A stretch of DNA of 64,000 bases from Rhodoferax sp. (GCA_030682475.1 JAUXOA010000053.1:22848-86847), one strand, 5' to 3'; shown: positions 18,318 through 27,711, counted from the stretch's first letter. Made by a program: numbers and translations. The notes: generated from the sequence alone by a model not told the origin.

Positions 18318-19658
18318 ATGACAATGCCTGACTTCAATATGGACCACCAGTGGCTGCCCTTCACCCCCAACCGCAGCTTCAAAAAAGACCCGCGTGTTTT
18401 TGTGGCGGCCGATGGCATGCACTTCACCACGCACGACGGCAAAAAAGTCATCGACGGCATCTCCAGCCTGTGGTGCGTCGGGGCCGGGCACAATCGCAAA
18501 CCGATCAACGAAGCGATCAAAAAGCAGCTTGATACGCTGGACTACGCCACCGCCTTCAATGCCAGCAACGACAAGGCTTTCCAGGCCGCCGAGATGATCG
18601 CCGGGATGGCGCCGGGCGACTTGAACAAGGTGCTGTTCTGCAACTCGGGCAGTGAGGCCGCCGACACCTCCATGAAAGTAGCGCTGGCTTACCACCGCGC
18701 GCGCGGCGAAGGGCACCGCAATGTGTTCATTGGCCGCGAGCGGGGCTACCACGGTGTCGGCTTTGGCGGCATGAGCGTGGGTGGCATTCCTGCCAACCGC
18801 AAGGTCTATGGCACGGCGTTGCTGCCGCGCGTGGACCACATGCGCTTTATCCATGATCCGGTCAACCACGCCTTTATCAATGGCGTGGAGCAGGACTGGA
18901 AGGAAGACATTTTGCTGGAGCTGGAAAACCGCATTTTGCCGCTGCACGATCCGAGCAATATCGCTGCCGTCATCGTGGAGCCGGTGGCCGGCAGCGCCGG
19001 CTGGTATCTGCCGCCCCGGGGCTACCTGAAGCGTCTGCGCGAGATCTGCGACAAACACGGTATTTTGCTGATTTTTGACGAGGTGATAACCGGTTTTGGT
19101 CGCATGGGAACCAACTTTGCGGCCGACTACTACGGCGTGGTGCCCGACATGCTGAACTTCGCCAAGTGCGTGACCAACGGTGTCATTCCGCTGGGCGGTG
19201 TCATTTGCCGCGAGCACCTGTACGACACCATGATGGCGGCCAACGACAAAAGCCCGGCGCATGCGGTGGAATTTTTCCATGGCTACACCTATTCCGGCCA
19301 CCCGGTCGCCTGTGCGGCAGCCATTGCTACCCTGAACCTGTTCAAAGAAGAAAACCTGTTTGCCCGGGCCGGCGAGATGGGCCGGGTGCTGGGCGACGCC
19401 ATGCACGCCGCGTGCAAGGGCTTGCCCCATGTCATCGGTATTCGCGCGCTGGGCAATGCCGCGGCGGTCGAATTGTCTGGCATCCCGGGTCTGCCGGGCA
19501 AGCGCGCCTATGACATCTTCATCGAGTGTTTCCACAAGGGCGCACTGGTGCGTCCGGCGGGTGAATGCCTGGTGATTGCACCGCCCTACATTGTGGAAAA
19601 GTCGCACATTGAGCAGCTCGTTGGCACGCTGGCCGATGCGATCAAGAAAAATGCGTAA
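18318..19658 (+). CDS. Class III (omega) aminotransferase, beta-alanine:pyruvate type
   Basis: 446 residues. A PLP-dependent transaminase of the aspartate-aminotransferase-family class III. The PLP lysine is Lys283 in NFAKCVTNGVIPLGG, the ring-binding aspartate is in LIFDEVITGFGR (Asp254), and FCNSGSEAADTSMK binds the phosphate. Likely substrate beta-alanine or another omega-amine with pyruvate as acceptor; the DYATAFNASND and QWLPFTPNRSF stretches fit the beta-alanine:pyruvate group, but the substrate is not proven. It ends 9 bp before the convergent ChaN-like gene. Confidence 0.88.
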   Translation: MTMPDFNMDHQWLPFTPNRSFKKDPRVFVAADGMHFTTHDGKKVIDGISSLWCVGAGHNRKPINEAIKKQLDTLDYATAFNASNDKAFQAAEMIAGMAPGDLNKVLFCNSGSEAADTSMKVALAYHRARGEGHRNVFIGRERGYHGVGFGGMSVGGIPANRKVYGTALLPRVDHMRFIHDPVNHAFINGVEQDWKEDILLELENRILPLHDPSNIAAVIVEPVAGSAGWYLPPRGYLKRLREICDKHGILLIFDEVITGFGRMGTNFAADYYGVVPDMLNFAKCVTNGVIPLGGVICREHLYDTMMAANDKSPAHAVEFFHGYTYSGHPVACAAAIATLNLFKEENLFARAGEMGRVLGDAMHAACKGLPHVIGIRALGNAAAVELSGIPGLPGKRAYDIFIECFHKGALVRPAGECLVIAPPYIVEKSHIEQLVGTLADAIKKNA

Positions 19659-19667
19659 GCACTGGAC

Positions 19668-20519
19668 TCAAGGCATTTTTTCCGGTGACGGCACGCTGGC
19701 TGGCTTGCCCCGGCGCGCGCTGAAATCGGCGCAATAGTCAACCGGCGGGGCTGGTTTGGCGGGCCAGAACTGATCAAATTCGGCTCTGTTTTTTGCAGCG
19801 TCGGGCACTTGTTCTGCATGCAAAAGCACTGTTTTTGCATTGAATCCCGGGGGCAGGTGCTGCGCTATACCCAAGGTGCGATCGACGTGGCTGCTGCCAG
19901 CCAGCAGCAGCACCGTTTTTCCGGGCAAGGCCGCCTTGACCACGGTTTGCGCCATGGAAATATCGCGCGCAATCTGGATCCGCGCCATCGGTGCAACCTG
20001 GCTTTCAGGCAACAAATTACAGTGGCCCAGGCGGATCCTTTGCTGCTGGGCTTTCAGCGCCGGGCCCGGCAGAAGCATGTCGAAGACGGGATCGGCCATG
20101 GTTTCACGCAGACGCGCGGCGGGCAGGTTGGCACCGACCACCGGCACTCCGGCGCGCACCGCCGCCATCACGACCGGGCCGTAGACAGTCCAGGACCAGG
20201 GCCCACTGTTCCATTGCAGGGCGGCTCGTACCAGGTCTTCGTCGGCATCCGGGCCCAGCATTTCAGTGGATTGGCCCTGGCTGGCCATCTCCAACGCCAA
20301 GGCTGCCAGAGTGCGTTCGGCAGCCAGGGTTTCAACCACGAAGCGGTGGATGCGCTGGTGATCCGGCGCATCGTGCTGTTCACCCAACAGGATCGCGTCA
20401 GCGGGCAACAGTTGCCTGATTTGACCCGGATCGGGATAGCTGGTTTGCGGGGGGGCGGTGGCGGCGCACCCGATCAAAACAATGACGGCGGCGACAGTCC
20501 AGAGACTTGTGACGGTCAT
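19668..20519 (-). CDS. ChaN-like lipoprotein (DUF399 family)
   Basis: 283 residues. The lipobox VLIGC (Cys18) follows a hydrophobic signal, so it should be a lipoprotein. The ChaN family core is clear: ADAILLGEQHDAPDHQRIH, ALEMASQG and, near the end, VLLLAGSSHVDRTLG. Campylobacter ChaN binds heme; whether this one does is unknown. It stands beside DUF3567 and DUF3108 genes in the same direction. Confidence 0.8.
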   Translation of the reverse strand: MTVTSLWTVAAVIVLIGCAATAPPQTSYPDPGQIRQLLPADAILLGEQHDAPDHQRIHRFVVETLAAERTLAALALEMASQGQSTEMLGPDADEDLVRAALQWNSGPWSWTVYGPVVMAAVRAGVPVVGANLPAARLRETMADPVFDMLLPGPALKAQQQRIRLGHCNLLPESQVAPMARIQIARDISMAQTVVKAALPGKTVLLLAGSSHVDRTLGIAQHLPPGFNAKTVLLHAEQVPDAAKNRAEFDQFWPAKPAPPVDYCADFSARRGKPASVPSPEKMP

Positions 20520-20555
20520 CGAAAGGCCTTCGGCAAGTTGCGCGGCGTCGCAGCG

Positions 20556-20873
20556 TCAGTGAACGACTACCGGGTTCTGCGCCAGCTCGGCGTATTGCTC
20601 CAGCGTGTCTTCAACCTCTTCCTGGGTCGGGGTGTTGCGTTGCCAGGCGGAAATATGCTGCTGAAACAACTCCGCCCAGGAGCCGTCCAGATACACCTCT
20701 TTACCGGCGCGCTTGTCCACAATCTCGAAACCATGGCGCGCCAGCGTGGGTACCCGCAGCAGCAGCGCCGGCCCGGCGCGTCCACTGTTCGCATCGGGTG
20801 CAGCGTCTGCCGCCACTGCATCGGCCAACATGTGCGTCACAGAGTAGGTGTCAGAGTCATAAAGCATGTGCAT
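20556..20873 (-). CDS. DUF3567 family protein
   Basis: 105 residues beginning MHMLYDSDTYSVTHM. The start, the middle HGFEIVDKRAGKEVYLDGSW and the acidic C-terminus (PTQEEVEDTLEQYAELAQNP) fit DUF3567, a small family of Burkholderiales with no assigned function. AAGGGATAATTCACC precedes the ATG. No signal peptide or membrane segment. Confidence 0.75.
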   Translation of the reverse strand: MHMLYDSDTYSVTHMLADAVAADAAPDANSGRAGPALLLRVPTLARHGFEIVDKRAGKEVYLDGSWAELFQQHISAWQRNTPTQEEVEDTLEQYAELAQNPVVVH

Positions 20874-20959
20874 GGTGAATTATCCCTTAATCATCCTTTT
20901 TGTTCAGGTGGCAACGCAGCGGGCAATTTCAAGGGCATATCCACTTGACGGGCTGAGGT

Positions 20960-22105
20960 TCAAATCAAGGCTTCGGTGGCCAGCCATTTCTGGTCGATAA
21001 AGTCGCCGTTGGGCTCGGTGATCCGGATGCGGGCTGGCAGATAGCCCAGTGCCGGTGCCAGCCACAGCTCTACCTTCTGGTCGAATTCCTGCCGCGGGTT
21101 GCGCACCAGTTTCAGGGTCACCTGCTGGCCGCCCGGTAACGTGAGTGTTTCCGCGCTCCCCACTGTAAAGAGCCAGGTGTCGGCAGCGCGTGGGCCGATG
21201 GTCTGAATGGTGATGGTGGTGGCGGGTGGGTAATGGCCCGGGTCGCCGGCGATCATGGCGGCCAACTGCACCAGGATACTCAAGCGGTCTTGGGCACCGG
21301 CCAGCAGGGGCGCGTCCGGGGTGTTGGCGCTGAAAGTGACTTTGCCCTTCTCGCGGTCAAAGTGGGCGGCGACTTCGCTGCGGTATTTGTCAGAAAAGCG
21401 GATCGGGGCCAGACCCTCCGGGGTGATCTGTCCACGACTGCTTTGTACGCGGGTTTGTCCGAAAGTGCTGAGCTCCAGCCGGGCGTCATAACTTGCGCCG
21501 CTGCGTTGCCACAGCAGTTCGGCGCTGCCACTGTAGGGGAACTTGCTGGCTTCTACCTTGTAGTTGAAACGTACCGAACCGGGCAGGGTGTAGGCACGCA
21601 CCAAGACCGCAGGGTCGCGCGGCAGGCGCGGCGTTGAGCCCGGCTGATCCGCGTCAGACGGCGGTTCGTCCTGGGCCGGGGTGGCTTGGCTTGGGCTTGG
21701 ATTTTCTGCTTCCGTCATCACTGCGGGCGGCGGGGCGGCGGCCTCTGCGCTGGGGCTGAGACTGGGGCTGGGGCTGGGGCTGTCTGCGGGTTCCGGTCTT
21801 GCTGTCCTTGCCAGGGCGGGCGCTGCACTTTGACGGCGGCTCGCTGCCGGCGGCGCGACGGGTCGTGCTGCCGATGTCTGCCCGGACCGGGCAAGTTCAA
21901 TCGAACGCGTGGTGAATGCGCGGCTGGGCTGGGGCTGAATCAGTCCCATGTTCAGGCCCAAGGTCATGGGCGCCCCCCGCAACACGGCGAGGTGCGCCAG
22001 CAGGACGGCCGCCGTCAGCGCCAGCAGCACTTTGAGCCTCAAGGTGCTCTCCAAACTGACCAGGCCGCGCTGATTCAAGGGGCTGACGGCGCGTGTTTTT
22101 TCCAT
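20960..22105 (-). CDS. DUF3108 domain protein with membrane anchor
   Basis: 381 residues. One hydrophobic segment near 25-45 (LKVLLALTAAVLLAHLAVL), a low-complexity Pro/Ser/Ala linker to about 160 (with SPSPSLSPSAE), then a DUF3108-type domain to the end. That places a periplasmic domain on an N-terminal anchor. Proteins of this family are predicted beta-barrel-like, lipocalin-like folds; no function is established. The linker is encoded by a short hexanucleotide repeat (about 21760-21782). Confidence 0.75.
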   Translation of the reverse strand: MEKTRAVSPLNQRGLVSLESTLRLKVLLALTAAVLLAHLAVLRGAPMTLGLNMGLIQPQPSRAFTTRSIELARSGQTSAARPVAPPAASRRQSAAPALARTARPEPADSPSPSPSLSPSAEAAAPPPAVMTEAENPSPSQATPAQDEPPSDADQPGSTPRLPRDPAVLVRAYTLPGSVRFNYKVEASKFPYSGSAELLWQRSGASYDARLELSTFGQTRVQSSRGQITPEGLAPIRFSDKYRSEVAAHFDREKGKVTFSANTPDAPLLAGAQDRLSILVQLAAMIAGDPGHYPPATTITIQTIGPRAADTWLFTVGSAETLTLPGGQQVTLKLVRNPRQEFDQKVELWLAPALGYLPARIRITEPNGDFIDQKWLATEALI

Positions 22106-22206
22106 GGCAACTAGAATTTCGAAGCTTGTGACGGGTTAAATCAGTTTAACAATGCGTAATTAAAAAAAACCCAACTTCGTCGATTTGCCATTTTCCAAGA
22201 TTTGAT

Positions 22207-23232
22207 ATGAAACTTGCCACCTACAAAGACGGCTCGCGTGACGGTCAACTGATCGTTGTCTCACGCGACCTGACTACCGCGCATTATGCGACCGGCATTG
22301 CGAACCGGTTGCAGCAGGTGCTGGACGACTGGAACTTCCACTCGCCCCAGTTGCAGGACCTGTACGACTTGCTGAACCGTGTTGCTGACGGCACTGCCAG
22401 CGCCAGCAAAGCACGCCACGCTTTCCCGTTTGACCCCCAACAATGCATGGCGCCCTTGCCGCGTGCCTACCAGTGGGCTGACGGCTCGGCTTACATCAAC
22501 CATGTGGAGCTGGTGCGCCAGGCCCGAGGCGCGCAAGTGCCCGCCAGTTTTTATACCGACCCTCTGATGTACCAGGGCGGCAGTGACGATTTTCTGGGGC
22601 CCTGTGACGCTGTGGTGTGTGTCAGCGAGGCTGACGGCATTGATTTCGAAGCCGAGCTGGCCGTCATCACCGGCGACGTGCGCATGGGCGCTAGCCCGGC
22701 GCAGGCGCTCGATGGCATTCGTCTGGTGATGCTGGCCAACGATGTGAGTTTGCGCAAGCTGATTCCGGCTGAACTGGCCAAGGGCTTCGGGTTTTTGCAG
22801 AGCAAACCGGCCACCGCCTTCAGCCCGGTGGCAGTGACGCTGGACGAATTAGGCGCTGCCTGGGACCAGGGTCGTTTGCACCTCACCCTTCAAAGCACCT
22901 GGAATGGCCGCAAGGTCGGCCTGTGCGAGGCCGGCCCGGAGATGACTTTTCACTTTGGTCAGTTGATTGCCCACCTCTGCAAGACCCGCAACGTGCGCGC
23001 CGGCGCCATCATTGGTTCGGGCACGGTCAGCAACAAGGACTGGAGCCACGGTTACAGTTGTATCGCTGAAAAATGCGCGATCGAGACCATTCAGGATGGC
23101 CAGCCGGCCACCGAGTTCATGAAGTACGGCGACACCATCCGGATCGAAATGAAGGGCCTTGATGGTCAGAGCCTGTTTGGCGCGATTGAGCAGGAAATCG
23201 TGCCGCTGGAAAAAACCGCCACGACACGCTGA
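22207..23232 (+). CDS. Fumarylacetoacetate hydrolase family protein
   Basis: 341 residues. The C-terminal FAH domain shows the metal-site segment IDFEAELAVITGDV and later GTVSNKDWSHGYSCI. The family contains fumarylacetoacetase and several decarboxylases and hydratases of aromatic degradation. The N-terminal part (MKLATYKDGSRDGQLIVVSR) fits bacterial FAH proteins of 320-340 residues. No tyrosine-catabolism gene is adjacent, so the substrate is open. Convergent with marC-like gene, 13 bp apart. Confidence 0.85.
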   Translation: MKLATYKDGSRDGQLIVVSRDLTTAHYATGIANRLQQVLDDWNFHSPQLQDLYDLLNRVADGTASASKARHAFPFDPQQCMAPLPRAYQWADGSAYINHVELVRQARGAQVPASFYTDPLMYQGGSDDFLGPCDAVVCVSEADGIDFEAELAVITGDVRMGASPAQALDGIRLVMLANDVSLRKLIPAELAKGFGFLQSKPATAFSPVAVTLDELGAAWDQGRLHLTLQSTWNGRKVGLCEAGPEMTFHFGQLIAHLCKTRNVRAGAIIGSGTVSNKDWSHGYSCIAEKCAIETIQDGQPATEFMKYGDTIRIEMKGLDGQSLFGAIEQEIVPLEKTATTR

Positions 23233-23235
23233 TCA

Positions 23236-23252
23236 CGCTTGATCCTCAAGCG
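23236..23252. terminator. Short hairpin between FAH and MarC genes
   Basis: CGCTTGA (23236-23242) and TCAAGCG (23246-23252) form a 7-bp stem with a 3-nt loop just after the FAH stop and over the last codons of the convergent marC-like gene. No T-run follows, so terminator function is only possible. Confidence 0.35.
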
Positions 23253-23848
23253 CCCGCGAGCTGCCTGGCGAAGATCCTGATACCGCGCAGCATCATTTCT
23301 ATGGAAACGGCCACCAGCACCAAACCCATCAGGCGTTCCAGCGCCACCACGAAACGGTCACTGGCGACGCGCTGAATGCGCTCTGCCAGCACCAGCACGA
23401 TGGCACTCACCGTCATGGTTACACACAGTGCGGCAATCCACTCCATGCGCCGCTCGGGCGCCTGGGAGACCAGCAGCAGCACGGTGGCCAGCGCCGAGGG
23501 CCCGGCAATCGCCGGAATGGCCAGCGGCACAATCAGGGGTTCACCCACGATGTCAGGCGTTTCAGACTTTGGCGGTGGAAAAATCATGCGCAACGCGATC
23601 AGGAACAAAATCACACCACCGCCAATCTGCAAGGACAACTCGCTCAAATTCATCACGCGCAGAAATCCGTCACCGACAAACATAAAAGTCAGAAGTAGAG
23701 TAAAGGCAATCAATACCTCGCGCAAAATCACCCACGCCCGGCGTTCGGGGGCCACGTGTTTGAGCGCATTGGCGAAGATCGGAATATTGCCGATCGGATC
23801 GGTGATCAAAATCAGCAGGATGGTGGCCGAGACAAACGTGTAATTCAT
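23246..23848 (-). CDS. MarC family integral membrane protein
   Basis: 200 residues, six predicted membrane helices. The family signature LLILITDPIGNIPIFANALK is at the N-terminus, then IALRMIFPPPK and the AIPAIAGPSALATVLLL helix. MarC proteins were once linked to multiple antibiotic resistance, a link later withdrawn; function unknown. Stand-alone gene. Confidence 0.88.
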   Translation of the reverse strand: MNYTFVSATILLILITDPIGNIPIFANALKHVAPERRAWVILREVLIAFTLLLTFMFVGDGFLRVMNLSELSLQIGGGVILFLIALRMIFPPPKSETPDIVGEPLIVPLAIPAIAGPSALATVLLLVSQAPERRMEWIAALCVTMTVSAIVLVLAERIQRVASDRFVVALERLMGLVLVAVSIEMMLRGIRIFARQLAGA

Positions 23849-23982
23849 GGTCTCGTCAGGATAGCAGGCCTACTCGACGGTTTCACCCTCATCGAGCGTG
23901 AATTCCAGCCCCAACCTTTGACAAAAATCAAGTTTCGGTGGCGAAACGTGCGCTAAAATTTTGAAATCCAATAATCCTGCCT

Positions 23983-24348
23983 ATGCCAACCCTGCAGATC
24001 CTGCGCAACGCCCATCTTATCGCCCGCTTCGTGCTGGTGTGGTTTGCGTTGTCGATCGGGGTGGCCACCGCCTCGCCCATTGTCAAGCCGCAGGCCATGG
24101 AGCTGATCTGCACGGGCTCGGGCGTGATGAAGCTGCTGGTCAAGACGGATGACGGCAGCACAAAGGCCGGCAGCCATACACTGGATTGCCCTCTGTGCCC
24201 CTCCATCGGCGCGCCGCCGCCAGTCGCCCGGCAGGCGGCTGGACCGGTGCCGGTACCGGCCCATGCGCTGCAAGGCATCCCGGCGGCCCACATTGCGTCA
24301 CTCTCGGCCGCCCCTCTGCCGGCGCGCGGACCTCCCGCTTTCTCCTGA
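23983..24348 (+). CDS. DUF2946 family protein (first copy)
   Basis: 121 residues. An N-terminal hydrophobic segment (about 12-32, ending TASP) looks like a signal or anchor. LDCPLCPS provides the CxxC pair found in DUF2946 proteins. In proteobacteria these small proteins often sit next to PCu(A)C chaperones and copper-type TonB receptors, as here, which points to periplasmic copper handling (inference). The last codons and about 20 bp beyond (TTTCTCCTGAA...ATTGAATTCATAGCGCCT) are repeated after the second copy. Confidence 0.7.
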   Translation: MPTLQILRNAHLIARFVLVWFALSIGVATASPIVKPQAMELICTGSGVMKLLVKTDDGSTKAGSHTLDCPLCPSIGAPPPVARQAAGPVPVPAHALQGIPAAHIASLSAAPLPARGPPAFS

Positions 24349-24428
24349 ACGATTGAATTCATAGCGCCTGTCGTCCCTTCCACAAGGGCTACAGGCAGGT
24401 TTGATTGATATTCTGGATGGAGAAGCGC

Positions 24429-24923
24429 ATGAAACTGAAAACGCTGGCCCTGATCGCCGCCTTCGCCGGCGGCACCGTGTACGCCCAAACCGTGGAGATC
24501 AAAGACGCCTGGGTCCGCACCGCGGTGCCGGGCCAGAAGGCCACCGGCGCCTTCATGAAAATCACCGCCAGGGAGGGTGCCAAACTGGTTGCAGTCTCCT
24601 CGCCCGTGGCCGGTGTGGCCGAAGTCCACGAGATGAAGATGGAAGGCGACGTGATGAAAATGCGTGCCGTGCAGGGAGGGCTGGACTTGCCGGCCGGCAA
24701 AACGCTGGAACTCAAGCCCGGCGGCTACCACCTGATGCTGATGGACCTGAAAGCGCCGCTGGCCAAAGACAGCACGGTACCCCTGACGCTGGTGTTCAAG
24801 GATGGCAAGGGCGTGCAGAGCAAGGTAGAGCTCAAAGTGCCGGTGACCGCTGTCGCCCCTGGCGCCGCCGCTGCAAAGGCAGGCAACATGCCCGCCATGG
24901 ACCACAACAAGCACAAGCCATAA
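24429..24923 (+). CDS. Periplasmic copper chaperone, PCu(A)C family
   Basis: 164 residues from the ATG at 24429, which follows GGAGAAGCGC; an in-frame start 24 bp upstream has no better signal. A signal peptide ends near TVYAQ. The copper motif H-M-x(n)-M...HxM appears as EVHEMKMEGDVMKM and GGYHLMLMDL. The family delivers Cu(I) to the CuA centre of cytochrome oxidase. The C-terminal tail NMPAMDHNKHKP is rich in Met and His and may bind additional metal. It lies between two DUF2946 genes. Confidence 0.9.
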   Translation: MKLKTLALIAAFAGGTVYAQTVEIKDAWVRTAVPGQKATGAFMKITAREGAKLVAVSSPVAGVAEVHEMKMEGDVMKMRAVQGGLDLPAGKTLELKPGGYHLMLMDLKAPLAKDSTVPLTLVFKDGKGVQSKVELKVPVTAVAPGAAAAKAGNMPAMDHNKHKP

Positions 24924-24980
24924 GCCGCTCCAACCGACTGCTGCCACAAGCCGTCCCGCATTCCCCCAGGGCTAGGGCTG

Positions 24981-25385
24981 ATGTCACCGAAACCGTACTT
25001 TGCCTCGCTGCGCCGCCCTCCGGCGCTGTGGCTGGCCGTGCTGATTGCGCTGTTCGGTGCGCTCGCGCCCACGCTGTCGCACGCTTTCGTATGGTCGCAA
25101 GGTGGCACGGGGCCGACGGTGGAGGTCTGCACCAGCACCGGGATGCGCTGGGTTGCAAGCCCACTTTCGGCGGACTCCCCTGACGGGCAGGAATCCGCTC
25201 CGGCGCTTGAGCATTGTCCGTTTTGCCTGCCATCCACAGATCGTGCGGTTCCTGCGTCCCGCTCGTTGGCTTTCCTCGTTGTCGTGCTGGGCGACCCCGG
25301 GGAACCCACGATCTGGCAGGCTTTTTTCTTCTCCACTCACTTTGCGCTCACGCCGCCGCCGCGGGGGCCGCCGACTTTCTCCTGA
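24981..25385 (+). CDS. DUF2946 family protein (second copy)
   Basis: 134 residues. An N-terminal hydrophobic segment (LWLAVLIALFGALAPTLSHA) looks like a signal peptide with an AHA-type cleavage site; EHCPFCLP supplies the CxxC motif. The closing RGPPTFS matches the end of the first copy (RGPPAFS). Part of the copper locus and 75 bp before the TonB receptor gene. DNA of this gene is clearly related to the broken copy at 27712-27961. Confidence 0.75.
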   Translation: MSPKPYFASLRRPPALWLAVLIALFGALAPTLSHAFVWSQGGTGPTVEVCTSTGMRWVASPLSADSPDGQESAPALEHCPFCLPSTDRAVPASRSLAFLVVVLGDPGEPTIWQAFFFSTHFALTPPPRGPPTFS

Positions 25386-25460
25386 ATTATTGAATTCATA
25401 GCGCCTTCTGCAAGCCCGATAGTGCTCTGGAGGTCAATTTGTTTGTATTCAGGAGTTTTT

Positions 25461-27695
25461 ATGATTGAAAAAATACGCGTCCTTCCCTGGTCGATTGCCC
25501 TGGCTTTCCCCCTGGCCACCCTGCTTGGCGGCCAGGCGATGGCTGCCGACAAGCAAGTCAGCACACTGCCGCTTGTCACCGTCAGCGGTTCCAAATTCGA
25601 AGTCAACACGCCTGTGGGCGCAACGCTGGTCGATGACGCCAGCCTGGGGTCCAAGCGGTCCGCCACCAGCGATAGCGCCCGCCTGCTTGGCGATGTGCCC
25701 GGCGTTCATCTGTATGGCGCTGGTGGCGTCTCCAGCCTGCCGGTGATTCATGGCCTGGCGGGTGACCGCCTGCGCATCAAGGTCGATGGCATGGATCTGA
25801 TTTCGGCCTGTGCCAACCACATGAATCCACCTCTGTCCTACATTGATCCCAGCAACGTCGACAGCATCCAGGTGTTTGCCGGTATCACGCCGGTGAGCGT
25901 AGGTGGCGACAGCATTGGCGGATCCATCGTGGCAAACTCGGCCGCGCCCGAGTTTGCCAAGGCGGGCGAAGGCACCAGGCTCTTGGGCCAGGCCGGCGTT
26001 TTTTATCGCAGCAACGGCCATGCCAAGGGTGGCAGTGTGTCGCTGACGGTGGCCAGCGACAAGTTGAGCATGACTTACAGCGGCTCAACTGCGGAGTCGG
26101 GCAATTACAAAGCGGCTGCCGATTTCAAAGCGGCAGGGCTGGCGGCGCCGGGTCGGGCCTGGCTGGCAGGCGACGAGGTGGGGTCGTCCCGGTACAAATC
26201 CGGCAATCAATCGCTCGGCCTGGCACTGCGTCATGACAACCATCGGGTCGAACTGAAGTTGGGCATGCAAGATATTGCGTATCAGGGCTTTCCCAATCAA
26301 CGAATGGATATGACAGGCAATGACAGCCAGCAAATCAATCTTCGCTACGTGGGCCAATACCAGTGGGGTGCTCTGGAGGCTCGTGCCTATAACGAGAAGA
26401 CACGGCACGCGATGCAGTTTGGCGACGACAAGCGGTTCTGGTATGGAAATGCCAGCAATGTGCCTGGCATGCCGATGGATACGGAGGGGAAAAACAGCGG
26501 CGCGCTGGTCAAGGCGAACGTTGCACTCACGCAGCGCGATGTTCTCAGGGTGGGCGCAGAGGTTCAGAACTACGCCTTGAACGACTGGTGGCTGCCATCC
26601 GGCGGCGGAATGGCTCCGAACACGTTCTTGAACATCCATAACGGTGAACGCGACCGACTGGGTGTTTTCGCCGAGTGGGAAGCGCGCTGGAATTCACAAT
26701 GGCTCACCCAGATCGGGGCGCGCAGCGAAACGGTGAAGATGGACACGGGCACCGTGCAGGGCTACAACATCAGCGCGACCTATCTGGCCGATGCAACGGC
26801 CTTCAATGCCGCCAACCGCCAGCGTACCGACAACAATCTGGACCTAACCGCACTCGCCCGCTACACGCCGGATGCCACGCAGACCTTTGAATTCGGGTAC
26901 TCTCAAAAAACCCGTTCACCCAATCTCTACGAGCGTTTTGCCTGGTCAACCGGGGGCATGGCGATGCGCATGGTGAACTGGGTCGGCGATGGCAATGGGT
27001 ACGTTGGCAATATCAATCTGAAACCGGAACTGGCCCACACCCTCAGCGCCACCGCCAACTGGCATGACGCCGCGCAGAAAGAATGGGGCCTGAAAGTCAC
27101 GCCCTACCTCACCCGCGTGCAGGACTACATTGATGCCAGCGCATGTCCGGTAACCAGAGGTTCTTGCCTCGCCGTCAATCCGACCACCGGATTTCTTCAC
27201 CTCACACTGGCCAATCAATCGGCCCGGCTGTACGGTTTGGACGTTTCCGGCTACATGCCGCTGGCAAAAACCAATGATTTCGGCAACTTCACTGCAACCG
27301 GCATGATGAGCTATGTCAAGGGGAAAAACACCACCACGGATGGCAATCTTTACAACATGATGCCACTCAACGCGAGGCTGGCCCTTGTGCAGCGGATGGG
27401 TCGCTGGACCAACACGGTTGAGGCTCTGTTGGTGGATGCCAAATCCGAGGTGTCACAAGTGCGCAACGAGATCAAAACGGCCGGTTATGGCTTGCTCAAC
27501 TTGCGCAGCAGCTATGAGTGGGACAAGGTGCGTCTGGACCTTGGCATCGAAAACGCCTTGGACCGGTTCTACGCTTTACCGCTGGGTGGAGCCTATATTG
27601 GCCAGGGCACCACCATGAACACGTCCGCACCTTATGGCAGCGCTGTCCCCGGCGCCGGGCGTTCGATCTACGCCGGCGTTACCGTGAAGTTCTGA
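25461..27695 (+). CDS. TonB-dependent receptor, probably copper
   Basis: 744 residues from the ATG at 25461, which follows AGGAGTTTTT. Signal peptide to AMA-AD; then a plug domain with LPLVTVSGSKFEV and LLGDVPGVHLYGAGGVSSLP. In the plug, DGMDLISACANHMNPPLSYI brings Cys, His and Met together, as in OprC/NosA-type copper receptors. The 22-strand barrel fills the rest, ending in aromatic GVTVKF. The PCu(A)C and DUF2946 neighbours support copper as the cargo; the ligand is inferred. Confidence 0.82.
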   Translation: MIEKIRVLPWSIALAFPLATLLGGQAMAADKQVSTLPLVTVSGSKFEVNTPVGATLVDDASLGSKRSATSDSARLLGDVPGVHLYGAGGVSSLPVIHGLAGDRLRIKVDGMDLISACANHMNPPLSYIDPSNVDSIQVFAGITPVSVGGDSIGGSIVANSAAPEFAKAGEGTRLLGQAGVFYRSNGHAKGGSVSLTVASDKLSMTYSGSTAESGNYKAAADFKAAGLAAPGRAWLAGDEVGSSRYKSGNQSLGLALRHDNHRVELKLGMQDIAYQGFPNQRMDMTGNDSQQINLRYVGQYQWGALEARAYNEKTRHAMQFGDDKRFWYGNASNVPGMPMDTEGKNSGALVKANVALTQRDVLRVGAEVQNYALNDWWLPSGGGMAPNTFLNIHNGERDRLGVFAEWEARWNSQWLTQIGARSETVKMDTGTVQGYNISATYLADATAFNAANRQRTDNNLDLTALARYTPDATQTFEFGYSQKTRSPNLYERFAWSTGGMAMRMVNWVGDGNGYVGNINLKPELAHTLSATANWHDAAQKEWGLKVTPYLTRVQDYIDASACPVTRGSCLAVNPTTGFLHLTLANQSARLYGLDVSGYMPLAKTNDFGNFTATGMMSYVKGKNTTTDGNLYNMMPLNARLALVQRMGRWTNTVEALLVDAKSEVSQVRNEIKTAGYGLLNLRSSYEWDKVRLDLGIENALDRFYALPLGGAYIGQGTTMNTSAPYGSAVPGAGRSIYAGVTVKF

Positions 27696-27711
27696 TTCCC
27701 TTGTTTGGTTG

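Noticed and set aside
18234..19607. Upstream extension of purU to a 740-codon frame
   Set aside because: The extension is antisense to the class III aminotransferase; purU has a normal N-terminal ACT domain starting at 18233.
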